Of a DNA stretch of 45,512 bases, positions 21,996 to 27,644 are shown in pieces (position 1 is the first letter of the stretch; every line of letters begins with the position of its first letter). Origin of the DNA: a virus. The DNA lies in the IMG/VR virus record IMGVR_UViG_3300030090_005281, positions 1-45,512 of that record. The stretch is one strand, 5' to 3'. The notes beneath the pieces were generated by a model that searched no databases, had not been told where the DNA came from, and saw only the letters and a program-made list of their open reading frames with translations. A program made the translations under genes and the position numbers.

Positions 21996-22451
21996 CTCAC
22001 CAGATGACTCAATCACAGATACTATCGGCTCTATGACTCCAGATGGATGGCAGATGATGTGTACCTGAAAACCATCACGCATCCAACGCCTTGTGAGGAG
22101 TACCGACCAACCATGTACCTGATCAATCGTGTACCGAGACTTGCTACCACCCCCACGGATATGGTTAAACATACTCACGGCAGTCTCACCAAGAGCTCTC
22201 GCATACTCACGTAAGGAACCATCTCGATTAAATGACGACTCAATCTCACGAAAGATCATGTACAAACGCACACTGCATGCCTGAACCTCAGACTTCAACC
22301 AACGACCAGTCAAGTGATTGTCGATGTCCTCATTCAACCTCTCAACACCACCAGAAGGAATCGAACGCAATGTGTCAGCATCCCTTGAGGTTAGACGGCT
22401 CCGTCGTAATGTGGCAGAAGCCTCACTGTATTTGTCAGATATGTCAGTCAC
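21975..22451 (-). CDS. Unknown protein with basic N-terminus
   Basis: This 158-residue product starts with GTG at 22451 (GAGGAAT upstream). It has SATLRRSRLTSRDADTLRSI, then a helical core (WLKSEVQACSVRLYMIFREIESSF; REYARALGETAVSMFNHIRGGG) and a strand-rich end. Its last codons, SLSLPR, are encoded by the GGTAGGGACAGAGA repeats, so the repeat array extends into the gene. It is divergent from the gene at 22487. A DNA-binding regulator of the array is conceivable but has no motif support. Confidence 0.5.
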   Translation of the reverse strand: MTDISDKYSEASATLRRSRLTSRDADTLRSIPSGGVERLNEDIDNHLTGRWLKSEVQACSVRLYMIFREIESSFNRDGSLREYARALGETAVSMFNHIRGGGSKSRYTIDQVHGWSVLLTRRWMRDGFQVHIICHPSGVIEPIVSVIESSGESLSLPR

Positions 22452-22486
22452 CAGGTATTCCTCGGATAGTTTATGGAATAAAAAAT

Positions 22487-22756
22487 ATGGTCGAAACTCA
22501 GTCAGCTTTTCCGTGGATAGATTTGGACGATAACACAGGTGGACCGATTGTTCGCGCCGTCATGTCAAGTGTCAGCCCTGCCGTTTGGAGCAGTGTTTTT
22601 CAGCAATCTGCCTATAAAGCAGTTGCAACCTACGATATGGCCAAGCGAAGAATCGAGAAACAGGCCGGGAAACCGAAACGGAAGCCCATCGACCGTGCGG
22701 GAATGGTGCGTAGGGCAGCAAGGCAACGCGCCAAGAGTAAGAAAAGGGGGGGCTGA
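22487..22756 (+). CDS. Small basic protein on the opposite strand
   Basis: ATG 22487 gives 89 residues. The front is PWIDLDDNTGGPIVRAVMSSVSPAVWSSVFQQ and the C-terminal third is strongly basic (RRIEKQAGKPKRKPIDRAGMVRRAARQRAKSKKRGG), which suggests DNA or RNA binding. A hairpin directly after the stop supports a real transcription unit. It is the only rightward gene between 11119 and 27645. An upstream in-frame extension overlaps the divergent gene and was rejected. Confidence 0.55.
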   Translation: MVETQSAFPWIDLDDNTGGPIVRAVMSSVSPAVWSSVFQQSAYKAVATYDMAKRRIEKQAGKPKRKPIDRAGMVRRAARQRAKSKKRGG

Positions 22757-22780
22757 GCTCTGCTGGTAGAACCCAGCCCC
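22749..22780 (+). terminator. Hairpin at the end of the basic protein gene
   Basis: GGGGCTG (22749-22755) pairs with CAGCCCC (22774-22780), an 18-base loop between. It lies over the stop codon of the rightward gene and just before the convergent leftward gene ending at 22796. There is no U-run, so termination may be weak or bidirectional. Confidence 0.45.
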
Positions 22781-22795
22781 ATCCTCTATGTGTGT

Positions 22796-23227
22796 CTACG
22801 CTGTAGGCTGTGTGTCAACTACCGCTTGCTTTGCGTTCCCTTTCGGAAACAGCATGCCGTGCAGATCCTCTCGGATCTCTTTGAGTAGATTCAAAAGCCA
22901 CTGTGTGCTCTCGCCCGTCGAATCGTTACCGACCGGCTGCATGAAGTAGGCTTCCTTCTCAAACTCATAGACTTGGTAGTGCAGCTGAGCCAGAGCGTCT
23001 TTGATTCCAATGCCGCCACCTGATCTAACCTCGAAGTAGTCCTGGGTTTCACCGGGCTTGCCCGTAGGCATCATCCCTTTGACTTCCAAGACCGCAACGA
23101 TGTATCCAGGGACTGGCGTTGTAACAAAGTGCAATGTTTGCAGTGATGTTTCAAGTGTTATTGAGTTCATAACTTCCTTGTATTTGTGTTGCGTGACCCG
23201 GCTTGTCACGTTGAGCTCTGTTCTCAT
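22796..23227 (-). CDS. Unknown soluble protein
   Basis: This 143-residue product has its ATG at 23227 overlapping the stop of the upstream micro-gene (ATGA), which supports this start. LHFVTTPVPGYIVAVLEVKGMMPTG is strand-rich. GGIGIKDALAQLHYQVYEFEKEAYF and WLLNLLKEIREDLHGML are helical. The family is not recognised. It is the last gene of the leftward run before the convergent basic protein gene. Confidence 0.6.
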   Translation of the reverse strand: MRTELNVTSRVTQHKYKEVMNSITLETSLQTLHFVTTPVPGYIVAVLEVKGMMPTGKPGETQDYFEVRSGGGIGIKDALAQLHYQVYEFEKEAYFMQPVGNDSTGESTQWLLNLLKEIREDLHGMLFPKGNAKQAVVDTQPTA

Positions 23228-23361
23228 TGATCAAGAATCTCTTTTGCTGCCAAAACGGACTCGCATTCTTCGCAGTCCTCTTCGGTGCATACATGATCTT
23301 CTCGATGTACATTGAGAATATCCATTACCTTTTGCATGATTTCTTTTTCTTTGTTGTTCAT
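23224..23361 (-). CDS. 45-residue acidic micro-protein, paralogue of the gene at 20448
   Basis: ATG 23361 to TGA 23224. MNNKEKEIMQKVMDILNVHR followed by EDHVCTEEDCEECESVLAAK is nearly the same as the 47-residue protein at 20448-20591. The two copies differ at many synonymous bases, showing protein-level conservation. The C-terminus differs (EILDQ here, EFIEGGE there) because this copy lacks the junction. Function unknown; the Cys trio may hold a metal ion. Confidence 0.75.
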   Translation of the reverse strand: MNNKEKEIMQKVMDILNVHREDHVCTEEDCEECESVLAAKEILDQ

Positions 23362-23415
23362 TTGTTTCCTCATCCAACAGAACGATAGGATTTTTTGTTG
23401 TGGACAAACCTGTCA

Positions 23416-23498
23416 GTGCGCGTGCGCGTGCGTGCGAGTTTGCTGATAGGGCAGCCAGGTGGCAGCTGGAGGGAGAACACCACTTCACCACCTCCAGC
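23416..23498. repeat. Z-DNA-prone repeat element, copy A
   Basis: Plus strand: alternating G/C/T tract GTGCGCGTGCGCGTGCGTGC (23416-23436), seven bases, the conserved nonamer TGATAGGGC (23444-23452), twelve bases, then an 8-bp hairpin with arms GCTGGAGG (23465-23472) and CCTCCAGC (23491-23498). Two related copies follow at 24351 and 25782. It sits between the leftward genes 23521-23697 and 23224-23361 and holds no gene. Confidence 0.75.
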
Positions 23499-23520
23499 CG
23501 CCTTGAACTGGCCAGTCCAA

Positions 23521-23697
23521 TCAATAGTCGTATCCGTCGATCGGCCCATCCTCATACGAGTCAAGCTCGTCAAGGTGCATCTCTCTGTTGATACGATCTG
23601 TCCTTCTGTCCCAATCTTCTTCTCGTTCGCATGTGCATCGGAGCGCATGGTCGATGTGCTTTGCACAACTGTTGTGGTGTTCTTCTGTCTCCATCAT
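23521..23697 (-). CDS. 58-residue acidic micro-protein with Cys and His
   Basis: ATGATG 23697 to TGA 23521. It contains MMETEEHHNSCAKHIDHALR, then CTCEREEDWDRR and a tail of Asp, Glu and Tyr ending GYDY. His/Cys spacing (HHNSCxKH...CTC) could bind zinc. Its start lies in a conserved AGGTGAATGATG junction with the upstream gene. No known family. Confidence 0.6.
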   Translation of the reverse strand: MMETEEHHNSCAKHIDHALRCTCEREEDWDRRTDRINREMHLDELDSYEDGPIDGYDY

Positions 23698-24257
23698 TCA
23701 CCTCTCTTGAAAATCAGGTGTGCGTTGTTGTTGAGGAATCCCTCATCGAATAAACGATGCACATCATTCACATCGAAGAATAGATCTTCAATGCTGTTCA
23801 TTGACATCGCCAATATGCCTGGTCCAAATCGTGGCAGTCCTTCTTCTGGTTCATGTGTCGAACAGTCAGCATCGTTGATTCGATTGGGATGAACGATGTC
23901 TTTGTGGATAGCGAATGGCCCACATTCCAATAGGTTTTCTTCATTGGTGAATACAAGCCAATCGTGTATGAACTTCTGGTTGACTGCGTTCTCAAAGTCT
24001 TTGCGCTTTTGGACATCGAACCCCGACTCGCGCAGGAACATGACAGCCTCTTCTTCATTGACCGCGTGGGAGTCGATCGACATCGCGTGTTCTTTGTCCT
24101 CTGGTGATGTCGCAGGAACAAAGCAGTCAGGGCATAAGTAGTCCTCGCCGTATCCGCAGTACTCATCGGTTCGAACCCATACGCCGCATGAATCGCATTG
24201 GTAGGAGACATGGACTGCTCCGCTGTCGTCTATGTATATTTGTGTAGGTTTACTCAT
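23694..24257 (-). CDS. Unknown protein with N-terminal zinc finger
   Basis: This 187-residue product has YQCDSCGVWVRTDEYCGYGEDYLCPDC (about 19-45), a four-Cys zinc finger, then an acidic mixed region with VFTNEENLLECGPFAIHKD and DVNDVHRLFDEGFLNNNAHLIF. It ends KRGE in the junction. The start lies immediately after a duplicated leader (24255-24276). Family unknown. Confidence 0.6.
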   Translation of the reverse strand: MSKPTQIYIDDSGAVHVSYQCDSCGVWVRTDEYCGYGEDYLCPDCFVPATSPEDKEHAMSIDSHAVNEEEAVMFLRESGFDVQKRKDFENAVNQKFIHDWLVFTNEENLLECGPFAIHKDIVHPNRINDADCSTHEPEEGLPRFGPGILAMSMNSIEDLFFDVNDVHRLFDEGFLNNNAHLIFKRGE

Positions 24258-24276
24258 GGTGTTCTCCTTGTGGTGT
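24255..24276 (-). repeat. Duplicated translation leader, copy 1
   Basis: These 22 bases, which include the start codon of the gene at 24257, are identical to 26385-26406. On the minus strand the core is ACACCACAAGGAGAACACC followed directly by ATG. The AGGAG is the ribosome-binding site and the flanking ACACC blocks are part of the repeat. Confidence 0.7.
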
Positions 24277-24312
24277 CTATATCCAGTAACCTATGTTTAC
24301 TTGTGTGCCAAC

Positions 24313-24318
24313 ATTATA
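24313..24318 (-). promoter_or_regulatory. Putative -10 element TATAAT
   Basis: A perfect minus-strand TATAAT (24318-24313) lies 56 bases upstream of the start at 24257 and right after repeat element B. No good -35 is visible at 16-18 bases. It likely drives the zinc-finger protein and the genes to its left. Confidence 0.4.
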
Positions 24319-24350
24319 TTGAAAATACTTTCTTGATGTATGTCAGCTGA

Positions 24351-24430
24351 TGTGTGCGCGTGCGCGTGCGTGCCCGTCGTTGATAGGGCAGGGTTGCCCC
24401 CCAGCCTCAAGGGCATGGGGGAGCTTTTTT
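24351..24430. repeat. Z-DNA-prone repeat element, copy B
   Basis: Tract TGTGTGCGCGTGCGCGTGCG (from 24351, running to 24373), the nonamer TGATAGGGC (24381-24389), then a GC hairpin (24396-24403 with 24416-24424) followed on the plus strand by TTTTTT (24425-24430). The hairpin plus T-run has the form of a rightward intrinsic terminator although all nearby genes run left. Confidence 0.7.
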
Positions 24431-24492
24431 GTAGCGGTAGCATCCGCTCTCCAGGGTTTCGATCTCTTCTCTTTCCCAGTAGTTCCAAAAAA

Positions 24493-24660
24493 TCATGTTA
24501 CCTCCATGACTGATTTGAGCCAGTCCTGATGCATTTCGTCATGAACCAGATCCCACAAGTCATCGACTACTTCTTGGATGTCCTCGGGATCGCCTTTTTC
24601 GATTAGATCGTCGATCGTTTCGATCTTGTCCAATATGCTGGATAGTATCGCTTCCATCAT
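24493..24660 (-). CDS. Small acidic helical protein
   Basis: ATGATG 24660, overlapping the upstream stop, gives 55 residues: MMEAILSSILDKIETIDDLIEKGDPEDIQEVVDDLWDLVHDEMHQDWLK. It is strongly acidic and helical with no cysteine. An upstream in-frame start would run into the neighbouring gene. Followed by repeat element B about 60 bases further on. No family recognised. Confidence 0.6.
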   Translation of the reverse strand: MMEAILSSILDKIETIDDLIEKGDPEDIQEVVDDLWDLVHDEMHQDWLKSVMEVT

Positions 24661-24914
24661 TCCCCTCCGCAGTCGTCGCAATAGTCAACGTCTGGATGTT
24701 GTTCGTCGGGCTCACAGCCTGCGCATGTGTATGTCTTATTGTCATCGATCATGTCGATGTCTCTTAGCTCTTGAACCACAGAATCGAATAGACCGGGCTC
24801 GCGTTTGTATCGGGTTCGCATCTCATATATGAGGGCATCGTTCATCTCTTCGAGTGTCATAGACTCAACACACATTCGAGCGATACGTCGTCTGTTTGCT
24901 GCGTTGTTTTCCAT
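24657..24914 (-). CDS. Small protein with C-terminal zinc finger, paralogue of the protein at 19428
   Basis: This 85-residue product begins MENNAANRRRIARMCVESMT, like the 59-residue protein at 19428-19607. It ends with a Cys cluster (YTCAGCEPDEQHPDVDYCDDCGGE). The final GGE is encoded by a variant junction. The leader AGGAGAACACCACA precedes its ATG and is of the same type as other monocistronic leaders here. Function unknown. Confidence 0.65.
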   Translation of the reverse strand: MENNAANRRRIARMCVESMTLEEMNDALIYEMRTRYKREPGLFDSVVQELRDIDMIDDNKTYTCAGCEPDEQHPDVDYCDDCGGE

Positions 24915-24937
24915 TGTGGTGTTCTCCTGGTTTGGGT

Positions 24938-25678
24938 TTAGTGTTTGAGGAATACGACGCCAGGGACAGCCCCATGGTGATCGTTTTGTGCGTCACATAG
25001 TCCGCAACTGTTACAGTCGACGGCTTTGTGTTGGGCAGGGCAGACGATCAGCCGGTGACCGTTTGGTGTGGTGAACGTTTCACCGCTCCACTCTTCGAGA
25101 TCTTTCAAGGTGCTGCGCTTCGATCCTGGTACCTTGAGATCGTCCGATGTCAACGCAACGCGCCATCCCTCATCAATGCGATCGTCGGCCTCTTCGAGCG
25201 AGTGAACCGACGCCATAGCAAGGCCTTGCAAGTGTGCGCCCTTGTCCGCTGCGAAATGTGTATACAGCAACATCCCACGGAATCCGGCCTCGCGTACATC
25301 GTTTGCCCATCCCTCGACAGTCTCCCGATCGAATATCCACGGATCGCCACCTACAGCCCCACGGACATATCGGGCCATTCTGCGGGAGTTTGATATTGCT
25401 GTCTTGAGGCTGTAACGGTGTGGTCGTCGCATGGCTTCCTTTGCCCTATGTACTCCCAGCGAGTGAACCTCTGCCATGTCCTTTGCATGTGCTCGCTGCA
25501 TGGATGCCTGTGCCCTACGTGCGCCCAGCCAGTGATAGCATCCGTCTTGGCGTAGTGGGCAACCTTCACAGGATCGCTCTGTCTCTGCTTTATCGACGCC
25601 AACGTATCCCTGCGGAATGTCGCCGGTCTTGTCGTTGTTCGATCGTCCAACCCATAGCATTGTTGGTTTCTTGTTCAT
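24938..25678 (-). CDS. Conserved phage protein with Cys clusters at both ends, unknown
   Basis: This 246-residue product has CEGCPLRQDGCYHW near residues 36-49 and CPAQHKAVDCNSCGLCDA near 215-232, spaced like metal or Fe-S cluster ligands. Between them are RMARYVRGAVGGDPWIF, EAGFRGMLLYTHFAADKG and a WRVALTSDDLKVPGS strand region. It ends VPGVVFLKH. I have seen proteins of this type in phage genomes but cannot name a function. The leader repeats AGAGAACACC twice (25679-25712). Confidence 0.65.
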   Translation of the reverse strand: MNKKPTMLWVGRSNNDKTGDIPQGYVGVDKAETERSCEGCPLRQDGCYHWLGARRAQASMQRAHAKDMAEVHSLGVHRAKEAMRRPHRYSLKTAISNSRRMARYVRGAVGGDPWIFDRETVEGWANDVREAGFRGMLLYTHFAADKGAHLQGLAMASVHSLEEADDRIDEGWRVALTSDDLKVPGSKRSTLKDLEEWSGETFTTPNGHRLIVCPAQHKAVDCNSCGLCDAQNDHHGAVPGVVFLKH

Positions 25679-25781
25679 GTGGTGTTCTCTCTGTGGTGCG
25701 GTGTTCTCTTTTAGCCTAACATGAAAAAATCGTTTTTGTGCGGTTTTTTTTTCGATTATTTTTTGCGGGTTATTTCCCGTC

Positions 25782-25857
25782 TGCGCGTGCGCGTGCGCGT
25801 GCGCCCCCGTCTGTGATAGGGCCGCAGGTAGCCGCCACCCTTACGGGTGACGACTGC
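25782..25857. repeat. Z-DNA-prone repeat element, copy C
   Basis: Tract TGCGCGTGCGCGTGCGCGTG (from 25782 to about 25804), nine bases, nonamer TGATAGGGC (25814-25822), then an outer GCAG/CTGC pair (25824-25827 with 25854-25857) around an inner hairpin CACCC-TTAC-GGGTG (25836-25849). The 29-codon gene on the minus strand ends with TAA inside the inner loop. The 25741-25781 side is very A/T-rich. Confidence 0.7.
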
Positions 25858-25930
25858 AGCTGAGTTCAACGATTGCCATAGAGATCACAATTGCGAGCAT
25901 GATGAAGTGAATCAGAAACGGGTCAATCAT
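25841..25930 (-). CDS. 29-residue hydrophobic peptide
   Basis: ATG 25930 overlaps the stop of the upstream gene (ATGA) and TAA lies at 25843-25841 within the loop of element C. The peptide MIDPFLIHFIMLAIVISMAI, then VELSCSRHP, is one membrane span with a short tail. Coupling to the upstream gene and the hydrophobic core make it a plausible small membrane peptide. At this length it could be chance. Confidence 0.45.
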   Translation of the reverse strand: MIDPFLIHFIMLAIVISMAIVELSCSRHP

Positions 25931-26178
25931 CCCATCCGCTCCAACTTCCATTCCTCATAGCGGTTGTCCGCTTCCATATCTTCCACTGCTTGGATATATA
26001 TTTCCAGACCCTCGCTGTGTATTCTTGACACCTCTTCACATTCAAGATCAATGTCTTTTCCTGTTTCACAGTTTGTAGCCTTCAATATATTTACTTCGCC
26101 ATCGTAGGTATCGACAACACATTCCACATCAATTTCTATTGTGCGAGTTATGCTGTACGTGAATGATTGTTTTGGCAT
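25927..26178 (-). CDS. Small acidic beta-rich protein
   Basis: This 83-residue product (SFTYSITRTIEIDVECVVDTYDGEVNILKATNCETGKDIDLECEEV) looks like a small beta-sandwich with an acidic helical end (YIQAVEDMEADNRYEEWKLERMG). Its ATG is overlapped by the stop of the upstream gene, with GAGGACACC before it. No family recognised. Confidence 0.6.
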   Translation of the reverse strand: MPKQSFTYSITRTIEIDVECVVDTYDGEVNILKATNCETGKDIDLECEEVSRIHSEGLEIYIQAVEDMEADNRYEEWKLERMG

Positions 26179-26387
26179 TATGGTGTCCTCATTAGTTTCT
26201 TGATTGCGGCAATGGCTGCCTTCGGTGATTTGTACGCTCCCGTTCGGGGTGAATCAGGCATAGCAAAGGCTGTTGCCCAGTACATATGTGGAGCCTTTCC
26301 AGCCATTCGCCATAAAGTTATGTCATTATCGACACGACAGTAATAGTTTCCTGTCCATATATTGGATGTCCATTGGTATGCTTTCAT
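26178..26387 (-). CDS. Small Trp-rich protein
   Basis: ATG 26387 follows the duplicated leader exactly, and gives 69 residues. It contains MKAYQWTSNIWTGNYYCRVDNDITLWRMAG, then a helical C-terminus SPKAAIAAIKKLMRTP. The front resembles short phage proteins that pack a small sheet against a helix. No function assigned. A longer in-frame extension into the terminator was rejected. Confidence 0.6.
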   Translation of the reverse strand: MKAYQWTSNIWTGNYYCRVDNDITLWRMAGKAPHMYWATAFAMPDSPRTGAYKSPKAAIAAIKKLMRTP

Positions 26388-26406
26388 GGTGTTCTCCTTG
26401 TGGTGT
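26385..26406 (-). repeat. Duplicated translation leader, copy 2
   Basis: Identical over 22 bases to 24255-24276, including the start codon. Further upstream both leaders continue with GGTGAACACC/TAGACACC-type sequence, so this copy has GAACACC twice. Confidence 0.7.
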
Positions 26407-26423
26407 TCACCGTTATGGTAACA

Positions 26424-26458
26424 TAAAAGAGCCCGACAGGGAACCACCCCTGTCGAGC
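26424..26458 (-). terminator. Rho-independent terminator after the gene at 26468
   Basis: On the minus strand GCTCGACAGGG (26458-26448) pairs with CCCTGTCGGGC (26441-26431) around GTGGTT, 11 bp with one G-U pair. TCTTTT follows at 26430-26425. It ends the short unit 27324-26468. Confidence 0.85.
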
Positions 26459-26467
26459 ATACTCGAT

Positions 26468-27199
26468 TTATGCGGTCTGTTTCTGACTTCGCAGTTCCTC
26501 AAGCATTGGAGAAATGTCCTCGGGCAATATCACAACCCCACCGATAACAAACTGTCGAAACGTCGGCTGCAGTTGCCCAACCCCACGCTCAACGCCTACC
26601 ATCCGATACCCAAGCGAATAGGTACGACGGTCCATGAACATCTTTCGAAGCTTATCTGCGACCCGTCCCGGTCCTGTCTTGGGCCGAGTACGGCCACGAT
26701 TGTACATCGGTTGCCGTTTGTTGTGTTCCTCGTACTTGCTGATACGCTTCATCTTCTGAAGTTCGGTATCAGCAGGTACGGCCTTTATGTTGAGCATGTT
26801 ACCGCATGCACTAATCTGCAAAACTTCAATACCGCCAGCGGTTGACTGTACCTTGACCGTGTTCCGATTCTTCTTGGGCTGTTTCCCGTCCAGTGAATTT
26901 TGCCAGGATGTAGTCTGTTTTGTGTACGCCTTGACAAACTCTTCAAAGGTTGCGTCTACCTTGTTACACATTGCATTCACTTCATGCATATTCCATCCGA
27001 GCGTACCAAACTCATCAAGCTCCACACGATACCTGTCGTGCGCTCCGTCTATTGCTCGTTTCAAGCTTTCCGCATAGCTTTGGACACGTATAACCTTGTC
27101 GGATTTAATGTTGTCCTTGTTTGTATATTCAAGGATACCGCCCCACTGTCCGCCACTGTTTTTACATGCTGGTCTAAAAATGTCGAGTTGACTGTTCAT
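26468..27199 (-). CDS. Unknown protein with basic C-terminal half
   Basis: This 243-residue product has its ATG overlapping the stop of a 42-codon membrane peptide gene. The front half is mixed (GWNMHEVNAMCNKVDATFEEFVKAY), a strand-rich region follows (NTVKVQSTAGGIEVLQISACGNMLNIKAVPADTELQKMKRI), then a basic stretch (HNKRQPMYNRGRTRPKTGPGRVADKLRKMFMDRR). DNA or RNA binding is possible. It lies in the first leftward transcription unit from the 27.4 kb control region, so it is likely early. Confidence 0.6.
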   Translation of the reverse strand: MNSQLDIFRPACKNSGGQWGGILEYTNKDNIKSDKVIRVQSYAESLKRAIDGAHDRYRVELDEFGTLGWNMHEVNAMCNKVDATFEEFVKAYTKQTTSWQNSLDGKQPKKNRNTVKVQSTAGGIEVLQISACGNMLNIKAVPADTELQKMKRISKYEEHNKRQPMYNRGRTRPKTGPGRVADKLRKMFMDRRTYSLGYRMVGVERGVGQLQPTFRQFVIGGVVILPEDISPMLEELRSQKQTA

Positions 27200-27324
27200 T
27201 TTATCACCCCAGCAAGCAAAAGTTCATAGGTGACGGGAATAGCAAGCAAACAAACCAAGGAAATCACAAAGCATATGCTTCCAATGATGTCGCATATTCT
27301 TTCGACTCTATCTTTCTTTTTCAT
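27196..27324 (-). CDS. 42-residue single-span membrane peptide
   Basis: ATG 27324 with TTGGAGAACA upstream, TGA overlapping the next start at 27199. The product has a basic start MKKKDRVERICDIIG and a hydrophobic span SICFVISLVCLLAIPVTYELL. It is the first gene after the TTGACA promoter, hence probably an early membrane protein (for example exclusion or host takeover); role unknown. Confidence 0.6.
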   Translation of the reverse strand: MKKKDRVERICDIIGSICFVISLVCLLAIPVTYELLLAGVIK

Positions 27325-27370
27325 ATTGTTCTCCAATGGTCCGAGTTGTTTTGGTGTTGGACCTGGATTG

Positions 27371-27399
27371 AATCTCGCACGATTTCAGTTCACTGTCAA
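27371..27399 (-). promoter_or_regulatory. Leftward promoter with consensus -35
   Basis: Minus strand: TTGACA (27399-27394), a 17-base spacer, GAGATT as -10 (27376-27371). It would transcribe the membrane peptide and the gene at 26468. Confidence 0.65.
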
Positions 27400-27456
27400 G
27401 GCAACATATGAAGAAAAACGACATTTTTCTGGTTTTTTTAGTGCAACCACCCATCC

Positions 27457-27571
27457 AGCTGAAAATGTACCCGTCAGTAGATAAAACCCCACAAATATAC
27501 CCTTCAGTAGATTTCAGCTGAAAATGTACCCATGAGTAGATTTATCCAAATAATCCGACCCTTCAGTAGAT
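27457..27571. repeat. Four phased 14-bp direct repeats (iteron-like)
   Basis: Consensus ACCCNTCAGTAGAT, copies at 27469-27482, 27499-27512, 27528-27541 (ACCCATGAGTAGAT) and 27558-27571. Start-to-start distances are 30, 29 and 30 bases, about three helical turns, so bound protein would lie on one DNA face. Copies 1 and 3 are preceded by the identical CAGCTGAAAATGT (27457, 27515). The nonamer GCCCTATCA of the Z-DNA-prone elements follows at 27575-27583. The region lies between divergent units. Confidence 0.85.
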
Positions 27572-27603
27572 TTCGCCCTATCATGAGATTCCCGTCTGAG
27601 GTG

Positions 27604-27632
27604 TTGTTTCGCTCTTTACGTTAGACTGTACA
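27604..27632 (+). promoter_or_regulatory. Weak rightward promoter candidate
   Basis: TTGTTT (27604-27609), 17 bases, TGTACA (27627-27632), ending 12 bases before the ATG at 27645. The poor -10 would fit a promoter that needs an activator bound to the upstream repeats. Confidence 0.35.
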
Positions 27633-27644
27633 AAGTCGACTCAA

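Noticed and set aside
22232-22486. N-terminal extension of the basic protein at 22487
   Set aside because: Overlaps the divergent gene at 21975-22451 and has no start signal.
23370-23666. 98-codon leftward frame over element A
   Set aside because: Overlaps a better-supported 58-codon gene in another frame and reads through the repeat element.
24297-24488. 63-codon leftward frame across element B
   Set aside because: It reads the alternating tract as His-Ala repeats and crosses the promoter-like TATAAT; no ribosome-binding site.
27469-27571. Possible CRISPR array
   Set aside because: Only 14-bp repeats with 15-16-bp spacers, partly repeated spacers, no cas genes; fits operator or iteron sites.
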